NCBI RefSeq assembly: GCF_040712075.1
Contig: NZ_JBFCVL010000001.1
Coordinates: 627,501-691,500 of the forward strand
Source: Fodinicurvata sp. EGI_FJ10296
GTDB taxonomy: Bacteria; Pseudomonadota; Alphaproteobacteria; DSM-16000; Inquilinaceae
Direction of reading: 5' to 3'
Length of the DNA stretch: 64,000 nucleotides
Both the position numbers and the translations under genes were made by a program. Below the pieces are notes generated by a model that searched no databases, was not told the origin of the DNA, and saw only the letters and a program-made list of their open reading frames with translations. Within the stretch, counting starts at the first letter, position 1, and each line of letters begins with the position of its first letter. Positions 27,711 to 37,008 of the stretch are shown piece after piece.

Positions 27711-28555
27711 TGGCTTTCGTACTCCTCCAGCGCTTCGCTCAGGCCGCGCAGATAGCCGCGGGCCACGGCCGCCGCCGCCACGCCGCTCGGCTCATATCGG
27801 AATGGCTCGATGCCGATGACGCCGTCGTACTGACGCGCGATCAACATGCGCATGATCGCCAGGAACCGATCGTCCCCCTGACCCGGTGCCCGGCGGTCGC
27901 GGTCGTTGAAATGGATGTGCGCGATATGGCCGCTGGGCAGCCAGCGGTCGATGACCTCGTGATGCGGTGCGGTTTCGCTGTCCGCCGCTGCCGAGGTATC
28001 GAGCATTGTCTTCAGGCCCGGCAGGCCGATTTCGTCGACGATGGCGGCGGCTTCGCCGACCGTGTTCACGAACGCCGTCAGCTTTGGCGACAGCGGCTCG
28101 ATGCAATAGACGACGCCCATCGGCCCGGCGGCCTCCCCGACAGCGCGGAAGTGGTCGAGCGCCGTGGCCCGGGCGGCTTCCGGCGAGCTTGCGTCCTCCA
28201 GCCGGCGCTGGTCGGGCGAGCCGTGGACGATGACCGTGCCGCCCAGCTCGGCGCACAGATCGACCATCGCCAGCATATGGTTGCGCGTCCGCCGCAGCGT
28301 TTCACCGTCGTCGCTGGTCAGCGACAGGTTGGCCGGCGCGCTGAGCACCCAGTGCAGGCCGGTGATCGTCAGGCCGTTATCGGCGGCGATCGATCGCACA
28401 TCAGCCCGTTCGACCGCCGTCAGCCGGGCCGGGTCCTCCGCCAGAGTGAACGGCGCCACCTCCAGCCCGTCATAGCCCAGAGCAGCGGCCATTTCGCACT
28501 GCTCCTCGAAAGACAGGTCCCGCAGGACTTCGTTGCACAGTGATATGCGCATCAT
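27707..28555 (-). CDS. sugar phosphate isomerase/epimerase-like TIM-barrel protein
   Basis: Starting from ATG 28555, 282 residues resembling the xylose-isomerase-like TIM barrel (AP endonuclease 2 superfamily): ISLCNEVLRDLSFEEQCEMAAALGYDGLEVAP, GLHWVL, YCIEPLSP, MLDTSAAADSE and IGIEPFRYEP supply the metal ligands (Glu, Asp, His, Glu). Such proteins epimerise or isomerise keto sugars. It follows tctB by five bases and overlaps the enolase-like gene. Confidence 0.82.
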   Translation of the reverse strand: MMRISLCNEVLRDLSFEEQCEMAAALGYDGLEVAPFTLAEDPARLTAVERADVRSIAADNGLTITGLHWVLSAPANLSLTSDDGETLRRTRNHMLAMVDLCAELGGTVIVHGSPDQRRLEDASSPEAARATALDHFRAVGEAAGPMGVVYCIEPLSPKLTAFVNTVGEAAAIVDEIGLPGLKTMLDTSAAADSETAPHHEVIDRWLPSGHIAHIHFNDRDRRAPGQGDDRFLAIMRMLIARQYDGVIGIEPFRYEPSGVAAAAVARGYLRGLSEALEEYESQ

Positions 28556-28560
28556 GTCGG

Positions 28561-29082
28561 TTACCCCGGTAGTCGGACGCGGAAAAGTTCCTCGAACACG
28601 TATTGGACGCCAAAGGCGATCACCAGTGCCAGCACCAGCGCGAAAACAGCGGTGATTGCCAGTGAGCGCGGTCGGGTGCGGTTGAGCCACTCGGCGCCCA
28701 CGGTGAAAGCGAAGACGAACAATGTCGTTGCGATCACGAAATGGACCTGCCCGAACAGAAATCCGGCATAGCCGATTGTCGTGGCCAGCGCCAGAAAGAC
28801 CCGTTTCCAGGAATCGGTCAGCCGGGGGCCTGGCACGATTTCCAGACCCTCATCCGTCGCGCGGCGCGGGCCTTTCAGGCCCCGCAGCAGCAGCATCAGG
28901 CCGAGAACGGTCAGGATGGCGCCCAGAATACCCGGCACCAGACCCGGCACCGTATAGGGGTTGATGTTCTGGTCGGCCAGTCGCGGCATGCGCAACGATT
29001 CCACCAGCGCAAACAGGCCGATGACCAGTGTCGCCAGACCACTGTAGAAATCCGTGCGGTCGATCCGCGTGCGGCTGTTCAT
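28561..29082 (-). CDS. tctB: tripartite tricarboxylate transporter small membrane subunit
   Basis: ATG 29082 gives 173 residues with four membrane helices (GLATLVIGLFALVESL, ILGAILTVLGLMLLL, VIATTLFVFAFTVG, ITAVFALVLALVIAFG), the size and pattern of TctB. It overlaps the preceding oxidoreductase gene by four bases. TctB works with TctA in the inner membrane. A longer frame reading upstream overlaps that gene and is not supported. Confidence 0.85.
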   Translation of the reverse strand: MNSRTRIDRTDFYSGLATLVIGLFALVESLRMPRLADQNINPYTVPGLVPGILGAILTVLGLMLLLRGLKGPRRATDEGLEIVPGPRLTDSWKRVFLALATTIGYAGFLFGQVHFVIATTLFVFAFTVGAEWLNRTRPRSLAITAVFALVLALVIAFGVQYVFEELFRVRLPG

Positions 29083-30140
29083 GCGGGTCTCCTGATCTCG
29101 ATCATGGGGGCGGGTTGCCGGGTCAGGGCGGTTTCGATGGCCGACATCGTTTCCAGCATCGACACCGCGCCCTCGCTCAGGTTGCACAGCACCGGCCAGC
29201 CGGTCTCTGGCGTGCCATTGTCCAGCGCAGCAAGAAAGACGGTGAAGGTTTCGGCGAGCAGGGCCACAGGCGTAACGGCCGGCGGCTGTTCCCAGACCAG
29301 GTCGCCCGGCACCGGATGCCATCCGTCCTCGGTCGGCTCGTAGCGGACCCGGGCGAGGAACAGCCGCCCGGCGTTGAAATCGAGGTCGATAGTGCCGGCG
29401 TCGCCGATCAGGCGCAGGCGCTTGGTCGTAACGGCGCCGGGGACGAACGGGTCGTCGTGTGTGCCCGCCCGCAGAACGCCCAGGCGCAGATGGCCGGCAA
29501 TCTCACCGGGAAAGCCGAGGTCGATGTCGACCTCGTCGGCCACCGGGCCACCCAGATGGTGGTGTGCGCGGGCGTCGGCGGCCACGGGCGGTCCGCCGAT
29601 CAGATTGCTCATCAGGTCCAGGAAATGGACGCCGTCATTCTCGATCAGCGATGAGTCCGCACGCATGCGCTTCCAGCCGGAGAAATCGCCCTCGACCTTT
29701 ACGACCCTGCCGATTGCGCCCTGAGCCAGCAGCGCCGCCGCCCGGCGCACGAGAGGGTGCGCCCGCAGCACGAACTGCACCTGGACCGGACAGCCGGCCG
29801 CGCGGGCCCGGTCGGCCAGATCGCGGGCGTGGTCGAGGCGCCGGACTGCGGGCTTTTCCACGATCGCCGGTTTGCCGGCATCGATCGCCATGCGCACGGC
29901 GGCATAATGGTCGTCCGGCGGCGTGACCACATCGACGATGTCCGCGTCGGCGAGAAACGCCTCCGGCTCGGCGGCGATGTCGCTTTCCGGCACGAGGGCT
30001 TGCGCCCGCCGGCGTGCCGCCGGTGACGGGTCGGCGATCGTCAGCCGGGCATCGGGCAATGCGCGGCGCCACGCCTCGGCATGAACCGCGCCGAAAGCAC
30101 CGAAACCGCACAGCAGGATCGTGGATGGGCGATTACCCAC
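29079..30140 (-). CDS. Gfo/Idh/MocA-family oxidoreductase of the transporter operon
   Basis: This 353-residue protein starts ILLCGFGAFGAVHAEAW (Rossmann GxGxxG) and has AIVEKPAVR, the EKP motif, near residue 95, then DGVHFLDLMSNLI. The family oxidises or reduces sugars with NAD(P). GTG 30140 has GGGAG eight bases upstream; the gene overlaps tctA by eight bases and tctB by four. Its placement between transporter genes argues that it acts early on the imported substrate. Confidence 0.82.
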   Translation of the reverse strand: MGNRPSTILLCGFGAFGAVHAEAWRRALPDARLTIADPSPAARRRAQALVPESDIAAEPEAFLADADIVDVVTPPDDHYAAVRMAIDAGKPAIVEKPAVRRLDHARDLADRARAAGCPVQVQFVLRAHPLVRRAAALLAQGAIGRVVKVEGDFSGWKRMRADSSLIENDGVHFLDLMSNLIGGPPVAADARAHHHLGGPVADEVDIDLGFPGEIAGHLRLGVLRAGTHDDPFVPGAVTTKRLRLIGDAGTIDLDFNAGRLFLARVRYEPTEDGWHPVPGDLVWEQPPAVTPVALLAETFTVFLAALDNGTPETGWPVLCNLSEGAVSMLETMSAIETALTRQPAPMIEIRRPA

Positions 30141-31701
30141 GGGGCGACTCCCTTGACGCAGTTCTCGGCGACGCAGTTCCCGGATCCGGTGCGGCGTCCG
30201 ATGGGCGCGGCCCCCGCAGACGGGCGAACCAGCGTTGCACCGGCGGCAGGCTGACGATGATCAGGGTCAGGATCGTGATCCACAGTACGGCGCTGATCGG
30301 CCGCATGAAAAACGGCGCGAGGTCACCGTCGGTGAGCACGAGACTTCGGCGCAGATTGGCGTCCAAAATCGGTCCCAGCACGACGCCCAGGATCATCGGC
30401 GCCAGCGGGAAGCGCATTTCGCGCATCACGAAGCCCAGGACGCCGAAGGCCAGCATCACCCAGACGTCGAACAGCCGCCCGGCGATGGCGTAGGCGCCGA
30501 CGGCGCAGAGAACGAAGATGGAGCCCATCAGCCATTCGCGCCGCACTTTCAGGATGAACAGCATCGGGCGGATCAGCGCCAGACCGAGAACCAGCATGCA
30601 GCAGGTGGCTACGAAAACCATCGCCACGACCTGATAGAAGAATTCCGGTTGCTGTATCATGATCAGCGGCCCCGGCCTGATGCCGTGGATCACCATGGCG
30701 GCGAGCAGCACGGCCGCCGGTGCCGAACCCGGTATCGCCAGCGTCAGTACCGGGATCAACGCGCCGGGAACCGCGGCATTGTTGCCGGTTTCAGCAGCGA
30801 CCAGCCCTTCGGTCGAGCCCTTGCCATAGCTGTCCGGATCGCGTGAGACGCGCCGTGCGGCGGCATAGGAGACCCAGGCGCCCATATCCTCGCCAACGCC
30901 GGGCACGATGCCCATGAAGGTGCCGATGATGCCGGAACGAACCCAGGTTCGGACATAGCGCACCGCACCCAGGGCGGACCGCATGACGCCGGACACCTTG
31001 CTCTGGATCATGACATGTGATTCCTGGCGCATGACCGAGATGATTTCCGAGAATCCGAAGGCCCCGACCAGCACCGGCAGCAGCCCGAATCCGCCGGACA
31101 GATCGGACCAGCCATAGACGAACCGCTGATAGGCGTGGATGCTCTCCTGCCCGACCATGGCGATCAGCAGGCCGAAAAATCCCGATATCCAGCCCCGGAT
31201 GGGATCGTCGAAGGCGGTCAGCTGCCCCGCGATCACGACCCCGAACACGGCCAGCCAGAAAAACTCGAACGAGCCGAATTCCAGGGCGAATTCCGCCAGC
31301 CAGGGCGCCACGACGGCCAGCGCGACCATGCCGATCATCGACCCCATGAACGAACCGGTGGTGGCGACGGCCATTGCCTTTCCGGCATGACCGCTGCGCG
31401 CCAGCGGATAACCGTCGAGCGACGTGGCGGCATTGGCCGGCGTGCCGGGAATGTTCAGCAGAATCGCGGTGCGGCTACCGCCATAGATGGCGCCGATATA
31501 CATGCAGACCAGAACCAGGATGGCGTTGTCCGGCTCCATGGTGAAGGTCAGCGTCGTCAGCAGAGCGACGCCCAGGGTTGCCGTCAGGCCCGGCGTCATG
31601 CCGACAATGATTCCCAGCAGCGTCGCCCAGAGGGCATCGACCACCTGCCAGGAAAACAGGATGTTCTGAATGGCGGCTATTAACTGCGGCAGCCCGTCCA
31701 T
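30133..31701 (-). CDS. tctA: tripartite tricarboxylate transporter large membrane subunit
   Basis: This 522-residue polytopic protein has the TctA signatures GMTPGLTATLGVALL near residue 34, IYGGSRTAILLNIPGTPANAATSLDGYP and its pseudo-repeat GIVPGVGEDMGAWVSY, with about eleven membrane helices. TctA is the channel subunit of secondary carboxylate uptake with a periplasmic binding protein. ATG 31701 has GGAGAC upstream. It follows tctC by 122 bp. Confidence 0.92.
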   Translation of the reverse strand: MDGLPQLIAAIQNILFSWQVVDALWATLLGIIVGMTPGLTATLGVALLTTLTFTMEPDNAILVLVCMYIGAIYGGSRTAILLNIPGTPANAATSLDGYPLARSGHAGKAMAVATTGSFMGSMIGMVALAVVAPWLAEFALEFGSFEFFWLAVFGVVIAGQLTAFDDPIRGWISGFFGLLIAMVGQESIHAYQRFVYGWSDLSGGFGLLPVLVGAFGFSEIISVMRQESHVMIQSKVSGVMRSALGAVRYVRTWVRSGIIGTFMGIVPGVGEDMGAWVSYAAARRVSRDPDSYGKGSTEGLVAAETGNNAAVPGALIPVLTLAIPGSAPAAVLLAAMVIHGIRPGPLIMIQQPEFFYQVVAMVFVATCCMLVLGLALIRPMLFILKVRREWLMGSIFVLCAVGAYAIAGRLFDVWVMLAFGVLGFVMREMRFPLAPMILGVVLGPILDANLRRSLVLTDGDLAPFFMRPISAVLWITILTLIIVSLPPVQRWFARLRGPRPSDAAPDPGTASPRTASRESPRG

Positions 31702-31823
31702 GATGTCTCCGAATGGGTTCTCGGTCGGAAGCCGTAAGGCGGGTGATATAACAGGCCGCGCCCGCTCCCTTGTCCGGAGCAGACGCGGCCAGCGCCGTCA
31801 TGACTGGAAAATGTCCGTCAGGC

Positions 31824-32849
31824 TCAGTTGCATTCGATACCGAAATCGGCCGGATCGTTCGCTGCCTGACCGCCCTCGAAAAGCTGGCAGGCGTTGATCC
31901 GCAGCATCGGCATCACGGCTTCCTGCGCCGCTTCGCCATAGCTGGGGTCGAAGACCGCGCCGCTATCCGCTGCATACTCGGCCAGCGCTTCGGAATTGGC
32001 GATTTCTTCTTCCCATACACGGTCGAGAGTGTTCAGCACCTCTTCCGGGGCGTCCGCGGGCACGAAGATGCCGAAATAGTTGTTCGCGGCTTCGATGTCC
32101 GGCAGCCAATCGGTGATCGACGGAATCTCGCCATAACCTTCGATCTCCAGCGGACGGGCGGCCACGACGGCCAGCGGCTTCAGCCGGTTGCCGCGGATCA
32201 TTTCGGCCTGCTCCGAGGCAAGCTGCGAGGTGACGTCGACTTCGCCGGACACGGCAGCGATGACAGCGGGGTTGCCGCCGTCATAGGTGACGTGCCGGTA
32301 TTCGATATCGGCCGCGCTGCCGATCGCCGATATTGCGATGTGCCCGGCCGACGAGACGCCTGCCGTCGACACCGTGATTTCGCCCGGGTTCTCTTCCCAG
32401 GCGGCCATCAGGTCGCCGAAATCCTCGTACTCGGAGTCGGGATGGACCGAAATCACCGACACGTTTGCGATGTGAAGGTACAGGCGCCATTCATCGAGGG
32501 TGACGTCAAGCATGTCGAGAACCGGATAGGCGCCCAGATCGGCGGCGGCGCCCGCGGCGATCATCATGCCGTCATGGTCGGCTTCCCAGACCGACCGGCT
32601 TCCGACCGACCCCGATGCGCCGGGCTGATTGTTGACGACGAAGGACTGGCCGATCGCCTGTTCCAGTTCGTTCGCCAGCACCCGGGTGACGGTATCCGTC
32701 GACCCGCCGGCAGCCCATGGCACGATGATCGTGACAGGCTCGTCCGGCTGCCATTCGTACTCCTGCGCCTGAACCTGGCCCGCAATCAGTGCGGGTCCGG
32801 CGACTCCTGCCGACAGTGCGGCAGCAAGAATGTACAAGCGGTTGGTCAT
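31824..32849 (-). CDS. tctC: tripartite tricarboxylate transporter substrate-binding protein
   Basis: This 341-residue periplasmic protein has a signal peptide (YILAAALSAGVAGPALIAGQVQA), then the TctC/Bug family pattern: VTIIVPWAAGGSTDTVTRVLA, FVVNNQPGASGSVGSRSVWEADHDG, and YDGGNPAVIAAVSGEVDV. Bug proteins bind carboxylates. The ATG is preceded by GGGAGGAC. As first gene of the operon it lies immediately downstream of a repeat-rich operator candidate. Confidence 0.93.
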   Translation of the reverse strand: MTNRLYILAAALSAGVAGPALIAGQVQAQEYEWQPDEPVTIIVPWAAGGSTDTVTRVLANELEQAIGQSFVVNNQPGASGSVGSRSVWEADHDGMMIAAGAAADLGAYPVLDMLDVTLDEWRLYLHIANVSVISVHPDSEYEDFGDLMAAWEENPGEITVSTAGVSSAGHIAISAIGSAADIEYRHVTYDGGNPAVIAAVSGEVDVTSQLASEQAEMIRGNRLKPLAVVAARPLEIEGYGEIPSITDWLPDIEAANNYFGIFVPADAPEEVLNTLDRVWEEEIANSEALAEYAADSGAVFDPSYGEAAQEAVMPMLRINACQLFEGGQAANDPADFGIECN

Positions 32850-32881
32850 TTTTTGTCCTCCCCAGGATTGTTGGCAATGCC

Positions 32882-32908
32882 ATAACTAAATAACTAGTTA
32901 GATAACTA
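32882..32908 (-). promoter_or_regulatory. candidate TetR operator before tctC
   Basis: Three copies of ATAACTA (starting 32882, 32890 and 32902) surround a perfect ten-base palindrome TAACTAGTTA at 32891-32900. On the minus strand a TTGACA-like -35 lies at 32932-32937, although the -10 is poor. The AT-rich site is 33 bp before the tctC ATG, suitably placed for repression by the TetR encoded in the operon. Confidence 0.55.
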
Positions 32909-32944
32909 CCTTGTGCGAAGGAGGGACGGTTTGTCAATTCACGC

Positions 32945-32977
32945 AAAAAAGGGCCGCACGGATGAACCGTGCGGCCC
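32945..32977 (-). terminator. intrinsic terminator of the cyd operon
   Basis: An eleven-base perfect stem, GGGCCGCACGG with CCGTGCGGCCC, around a five-base loop is followed on the minus strand by six U residues. This is a classical Rho-independent terminator 32 bp after the cydX stop. Confidence 0.92.
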
Positions 32978-33008
32978 TTGATCGGCGCAGTCCGGACGTC
33001 TGACGACG

Positions 33009-33125
33009 TCAGCCGTCTTCGCGGGCGTCGGCGTTGTCGTCGAGGTAAAGCTCGTACCACATGGCGTTCAGGATGGCGAAAGCCGCCGCGAGGCCGAGGC
33101 CGAGGATCCAGGCGAAGTACCACAT
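33009..33125 (-). CDS. cydX: cytochrome bd oxidase small subunit CydX
   Basis: A 38-residue product begins MWYFAWILGLGLAAAFAILN and continues with AMWYE, the CydX/YbgT signature of one membrane helix with a Trp-Tyr start and a charged tail (LDDNADAREDG). CydX stabilises the haems of cytochrome bd. It lies 24 bp after cydB and just before the operon terminator. Confidence 0.95.
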   Translation of the reverse strand: MWYFAWILGLGLAAAFAILNAMWYELYLDDNADAREDG

Positions 33126-33149
33126 GCGATTGATCTCTCCGATAAGGCG

Positions 33150-34289
33150 TTAATAGGCTTGGCTGTTGGCGTCGATTTCGTCCTGGCTGACCCGGCCGAA
33201 CAGGACCTTGTAGACCCAGGCGGTATAGGCCAGCACGATCGGCAGCAGCACCACGGTCGCCACCAGCATGATGAACAGCGTCAGATGGCTCGACGTGCTG
33301 TCATAAACGGTGAGCGAACTGCGCGGATCGGTGCTCGACGGCAGGATGAACGGGAACATCGACAGCCCGACGGTCGAGATCATGCCCAGGATGCTGATCT
33401 TCGAGCCGATGAAGCCGATCCAGTCGATACCGGCGCGCAGCCCCGCCAGCGCGACCAGCGCACCGCCGAAGCCCAGGATCGGGGCGATGGTCATCCACGG
33501 ATAGGTGCCATAGTTGGTCAACCAGCCGCCAGCCACGGTTTCCACCGTCTTGCGCAGCGGGTTGCTGGGGCCGTCGCCGTCGATGGTCGAGGTGATGACA
33601 TAGCCGTCGATGCCGAAAGCGATCCACAGCCCGGCAAGGGCGAACAGGGCGATGACCCCCAGTGCCGCCATTGACCCATAGGACCTTGCGCGATGGTAAA
33701 GGGCGCCCGTGGTCTTCATCGACAACCAGGTGGCGCCGTGCATGGACAGCATCAGCACCGAAAGAACGCCGCAGAGCAGGGCAAAGGGGTTCAGCAGGCC
33801 GAAGAAGCTCCCGGTATAAAAGCTGCGCAGATCGTCGTCGAGGTTGAACGGCACGCCCTGCAGCACATTGCCGACCGCCACGCCGAAGATCAGGGCCGGC
33901 ACGAAACCGCCGATGAAATGCGCGACATCCCAGGTCTTGCGCCAGCGTTCATTGTCGACCTTCTGGCGGAACTTGAACGCCACCGGCCGCAGGATCAGCG
34001 CGGTCAGAACGACGAACATCGCCATATAGAAGCCGGAAAAGCTGACCGCGTAGAGCGGCGGGAAGGCGGCGAATATCGCGCCGCCGCCCAGGATGAACCA
34101 GACCTGGTTGCCTTCCCAGACCGGGCCGAGCGTGTTGATGATCATGCGCTTTTCGTCGTTGGTCCGGGCGATCACCGGGGACAGGATCGCCGAGCCCATG
34201 TCGAAGCCGTCCGTGGCGGCAAAGCCGATCAGCAGGACGCCGAGCAGCAACCACCAGATCAGGCGCAGGGTTTCGTAATCGAGCAGCAT
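33150..34289 (-). CDS. cydB: cytochrome bd ubiquinol oxidase subunit II
   Basis: From ATG 34289 the product is 379 residues, the same length as the E. coli subunit, and starts [15 protein letters not shown]. It shows [37 protein letters not shown] and [17 protein letters not shown], and about eight to nine helices. The start is chosen for GGGAG nine bases upstream; ATG 34295 is too close to it. It follows cydA by 16 bp and supports subunit I in the inner membrane. Confidence 0.95.
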   Translation of the reverse strand: MLLDYETLRLIWWLLLGVLLIGFAATDGFDMGSAILSPVIARTNDEKRMIINTLGPVWEGNQVWFILGGGAIFAAFPPLYAVSFSGFYMAMFVVLTALILRPVAFKFRQKVDNERWRKTWDVAHFIGGFVPALIFGVAVGNVLQGVPFNLDDDLRSFYTGSFFGLLNPFALLCGVLSVLMLSMHGATWLSMKTTGALYHRARSYGSMAALGVIALFALAGLWIAFGIDGYVITSTIDGDGPSNPLRKTVETVAGGWLTNYGTYPWMTIAPILGFGGALVALAGLRAGIDWIGFIGSKISILGMISTVGLSMFPFILPSSTDPRSSLTVYDSTSSHLTLFIMLVATVVLLPIVLAYTAWVYKVLFGRVSQDEIDANSQAY

Positions 34290-34305
34290 TGTCATGATCT
34301 CCCGG

Positions 34306-35922
34306 TCACTCGGCGCCGGCCGGTTGGTTGGAATTGGGGCCATAGATCGGCGTATTGCCGCGTCTGGCGCTGTCGGGCTGCATCCGGTCCGGCAGGAAGG
34401 GGGCTTCGCCGTAGGGGCCGATCCTGATGTATTTCGCCAGCAGATAGACATCGATCACGGCGAGCACGCTGTAGATCAGGCAGAAGCCGACGATGGTCGT
34501 CACCAGTTGCGCGACGCTGAGCGACGAGGCGCCGAGAAACGTCGGCAGCATGCCTTCGATCACCCAGGGCTGCCGGCCGTATTCGGCGACCAGCCAGCCG
34601 AGCTGGGCCGCAATCCAGGGTGTCGGCAACGAGGCCACCGCGACATAGAGGAACCAGCGCGTCTGGTGCCGCCGGGTCGAGCACAGATAGAAAGCGACCG
34701 CGAACAAGGCGATGAAGAAAAAGCCCAGCCCGACCATGACCCGGAACGACCAGAACAGCACCGGCACGTTCGGCACCGTGGACCATGCGGCTTCTTCCAG
34801 CTGCTCCGGCGTCGCGTCGAGCGGATTCTCAACGAATGGCCGCAGCAGATGGGCGTATCCCATATCGAGCTGGTGTTCGTCGAAGACGGCCTGAGCTTCG
34901 GCGTCGTCGGGCGTTTCGCGCAGGGTCAGCAACGCCTCATAGGCCAGCAGGCCGTTGTCGATCCGCCCGCGGGCGTCATCGACCAGATCAAGAATGCCGG
35001 GCACTTCCTGACTGATCGACCGGGTGGCGATCAGACCGAGCGCCCACGGCACCTGTATCTCGTAGTGTGTCTCGCGGTTCTCCAGATCGGGCAGGCCGAC
35101 GATCGTGAACGGTGCCGGCGCCGGCTCGGTGTGCCACATGCCTTCCATGGCGGCGAGCTTCATGCGCTGGTTGTCGGTGATCGTGTAGCCGCTTTCGTCG
35201 CCCAGGACGACGACCGACAGCGCCGAGGCCAGACCGAACGAGGCGGCGACCGTCATCGAGCGCTTGGCGAATCCGATATGACGGCCCCAAAGCAGGTAAA
35301 GCGCGCTGATCGCCAGCACGAAAACGGCGCCGGTCACGTATCCGGCGCTGACTGTGTGCACGAATTTCGACTGGGCGACCGGGTTGAAGATGACCGCCCC
35401 GAAATCGACGATCTCCATGCGCATGGTGTCGAGGTTGAATTCCGCGCCGACCGGGTTCTGCATCCAGGCATTGGCGATCAGGATCCACAGCGCCGACAGG
35501 TTCGAGCCCAGCGCCACCATCCACGTCACGCCCAGATGGGCCAGCTTGGACATCCGGTCCCAGCCAAAGAAGAACAGCCCGATGAATGTGGCTTCCAGGA
35601 AGAACGCCATCAGCCCTTCGATCGCCAGCGGGGCGCCGAAGATATCGCCGACATAGTGACTGAAATAGGCCCAGTTGGTGCCGAACTGGAATTCCATGGT
35701 GATGCCGGTCGCCACGCCCATGGCGAAGTTGATGCCGAACAGGATTCCCCAGAACTTGGTCATGTCGCGCCAGACCTGGCGGCCGGTCATGACATAGACG
35801 CTTTCCATGATCGCGATGATCAGCGACAGGCCGAGCGTCAACGGCACGAACAGAAAGTGATACATCGCCGTTAGGGCGAATTGCAGGCGCGACAGCTCAA
35901 CAACTGTCGGATCAATCAGCAT
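34306..35922 (-). CDS. cydA: cytochrome bd ubiquinol oxidase subunit I
   Basis: From ATG 35922, 538 residues. Landmarks are [24 protein letters not shown] with the haem b595 ligand His, the haem b558 ligands His and Met in the middle helices, a long Q-loop ([21 protein letters not shown], then [12 protein letters not shown]) and [13 protein letters not shown]. The long Q-loop is the E. coli-like type rather than the short-loop CIO type. The oxidase reduces oxygen with high affinity without pumping protons. A perfect FNR-type box lies about 92 bp upstream, indicating low-oxygen induction. Confidence 0.96.
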   Translation of the reverse strand: MLIDPTVVELSRLQFALTAMYHFLFVPLTLGLSLIIAIMESVYVMTGRQVWRDMTKFWGILFGINFAMGVATGITMEFQFGTNWAYFSHYVGDIFGAPLAIEGLMAFFLEATFIGLFFFGWDRMSKLAHLGVTWMVALGSNLSALWILIANAWMQNPVGAEFNLDTMRMEIVDFGAVIFNPVAQSKFVHTVSAGYVTGAVFVLAISALYLLWGRHIGFAKRSMTVAASFGLASALSVVVLGDESGYTITDNQRMKLAAMEGMWHTEPAPAPFTIVGLPDLENRETHYEIQVPWALGLIATRSISQEVPGILDLVDDARGRIDNGLLAYEALLTLRETPDDAEAQAVFDEHQLDMGYAHLLRPFVENPLDATPEQLEEAAWSTVPNVPVLFWSFRVMVGLGFFFIALFAVAFYLCSTRRHQTRWFLYVAVASLPTPWIAAQLGWLVAEYGRQPWVIEGMLPTFLGASSLSVAQLVTTIVGFCLIYSVLAVIDVYLLAKYIRIGPYGEAPFLPDRMQPDSARRGNTPIYGPNSNQPAGAE

Positions 35923-36013
35923 GACGCCAACTCCCATACGGTAGGGGGGAATGCCAGTCGGCAAAAGGCTCCCGAATATCCGCATGGGGTAAGCCGATGT
36001 GAATTAGCGATCA

Positions 36014-36027
36014 TTGATATGAATCAA
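36014..36027 (-). promoter_or_regulatory. FNR/FixK-type box upstream of cydA
   Basis: TTGAT-ATGA-ATCAA is a perfect match to the FNR/Anr/FixK consensus TTGAT-N4-ATCAA. It sits in the 251-bp region between cydA (minus) and the ATPase gene (plus), about 92 bp from the cydA ATG and 147 bp from the ATPase ATG. The rest of this region shows no other clear signal. Oxygen-limited activation of cydABX is the natural reading. Confidence 0.8.
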
Positions 36028-36173
36028 GCCGACGCGCTGCATCGGTAAAATTTGCGGCAACGGTGTGGGGAAGATCGGACAATCATTTGATGTCCCGTGG
36101 CCGATGGGCCATTGAATGGCCGGGTCAACCATTGGCCACCCTTCTTTCCCCAGGTGTTCAAGGAAGGCAACAG

Positions 36174-36980
36174 ATGCGTCCGCCATATCTGAAAGAAATG
36201 CGACTTCGACCGGATCGCGCATCACCGGGCGTGTTTCCCTATACGCTGCCCTTCCTGCGGACGGGGGAGTTCTCGCTGGGATTTCGGCGCCCGGTCACGA
36301 TCCTGACCGGCGAGAATGGGTCCGGCAAGTCGACCTTGCTGGAGGCAATTGCGGTTCAATGCGGGTTCGACGCCGGCGGCGGGGGGCGCAACAATGCTAC
36401 CCAGATGAGCCGGCGCACCGGAGACCCGGATGTCGATAGCGATCGCGACGAGATCGGCGATGCCGATGTTGGGGCGGACTCCGAAGCGGACAGCAGGGCG
36501 GCATCGGCCTACCCGCTGGATCAGGCGCTGCGGCTGTCATGGCTGCCGAAGGTGACGAACGGCTTCTTCTTCCGCGCCGAGACCTTTCATCGATTCTCGA
36601 CCTATATCGATCAGATGGCGCGGCGCTGGCCGATGATGCGCGACGCCTATGGCGGCGGCCGCGATCTGGGGACGATGAGCCATGGCGAATCGTTCCTGGC
36701 CTTGTTCGAAAACCGGCTGGCCGCCGGGCATCGCAGCCTGTTTCTGCTCGACGAGCCGGAATCCGCCCTGTCCCCAGCCCGTCAGCAGCGGCTTCTGGAC
36801 CTGATGTCCAACTGGGACGGATCGAACAAGACCCAGGTCATCATGGCGACTCACTCGCCTTTGCTGATGAGCCAGTGCGACGCCGAGGTGCTGTTGATCG
36901 ACGGCGCCGACATCCGGCCGGTCGATTTCCGCGAGACGCCGCAATTCAGGGTGATGAAGGCCTTCTTCGATCGGGTTTGA
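36174..36980 (+). CDS. AAA-type ATP-binding protein
   Basis: ATG 36174, with AAGGAAGG upstream, gives 268 residues. Walker A GENGSGKS is at 46-53 and Walker B LFLLDEPE at about 188-195, with a signature-like TMSHGESFLALFENR before it and ATHSPLL after it. This matches the stand-alone AAA ATPases related to ABC/SMC heads often annotated only as AAA family ATPase. No membrane helix is present. Its partner and function cannot be told; it shares the upstream region with cydA. Confidence 0.82.
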   Translation: MRPPYLKEMRLRPDRASPGVFPYTLPFLRTGEFSLGFRRPVTILTGENGSGKSTLLEAIAVQCGFDAGGGGRNNATQMSRRTGDPDVDSDRDEIGDADVGADSEADSRAASAYPLDQALRLSWLPKVTNGFFFRAETFHRFSTYIDQMARRWPMMRDAYGGGRDLGTMSHGESFLALFENRLAAGHRSLFLLDEPESALSPARQQRLLDLMSNWDGSNKTQVIMATHSPLLMSQCDAEVLLIDGADIRPVDFRETPQFRVMKAFFDRV

Positions 36981-37008
36981 CCGACCCAGTGGCGGCGGAA
37001 GTCACCGC

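Noticed and set aside
34294-35874. A 526-codon plus-strand frame
   Set aside because: It is antisense to cydA and full of His/Gln/Asp/Arg, as expected for a shadow.
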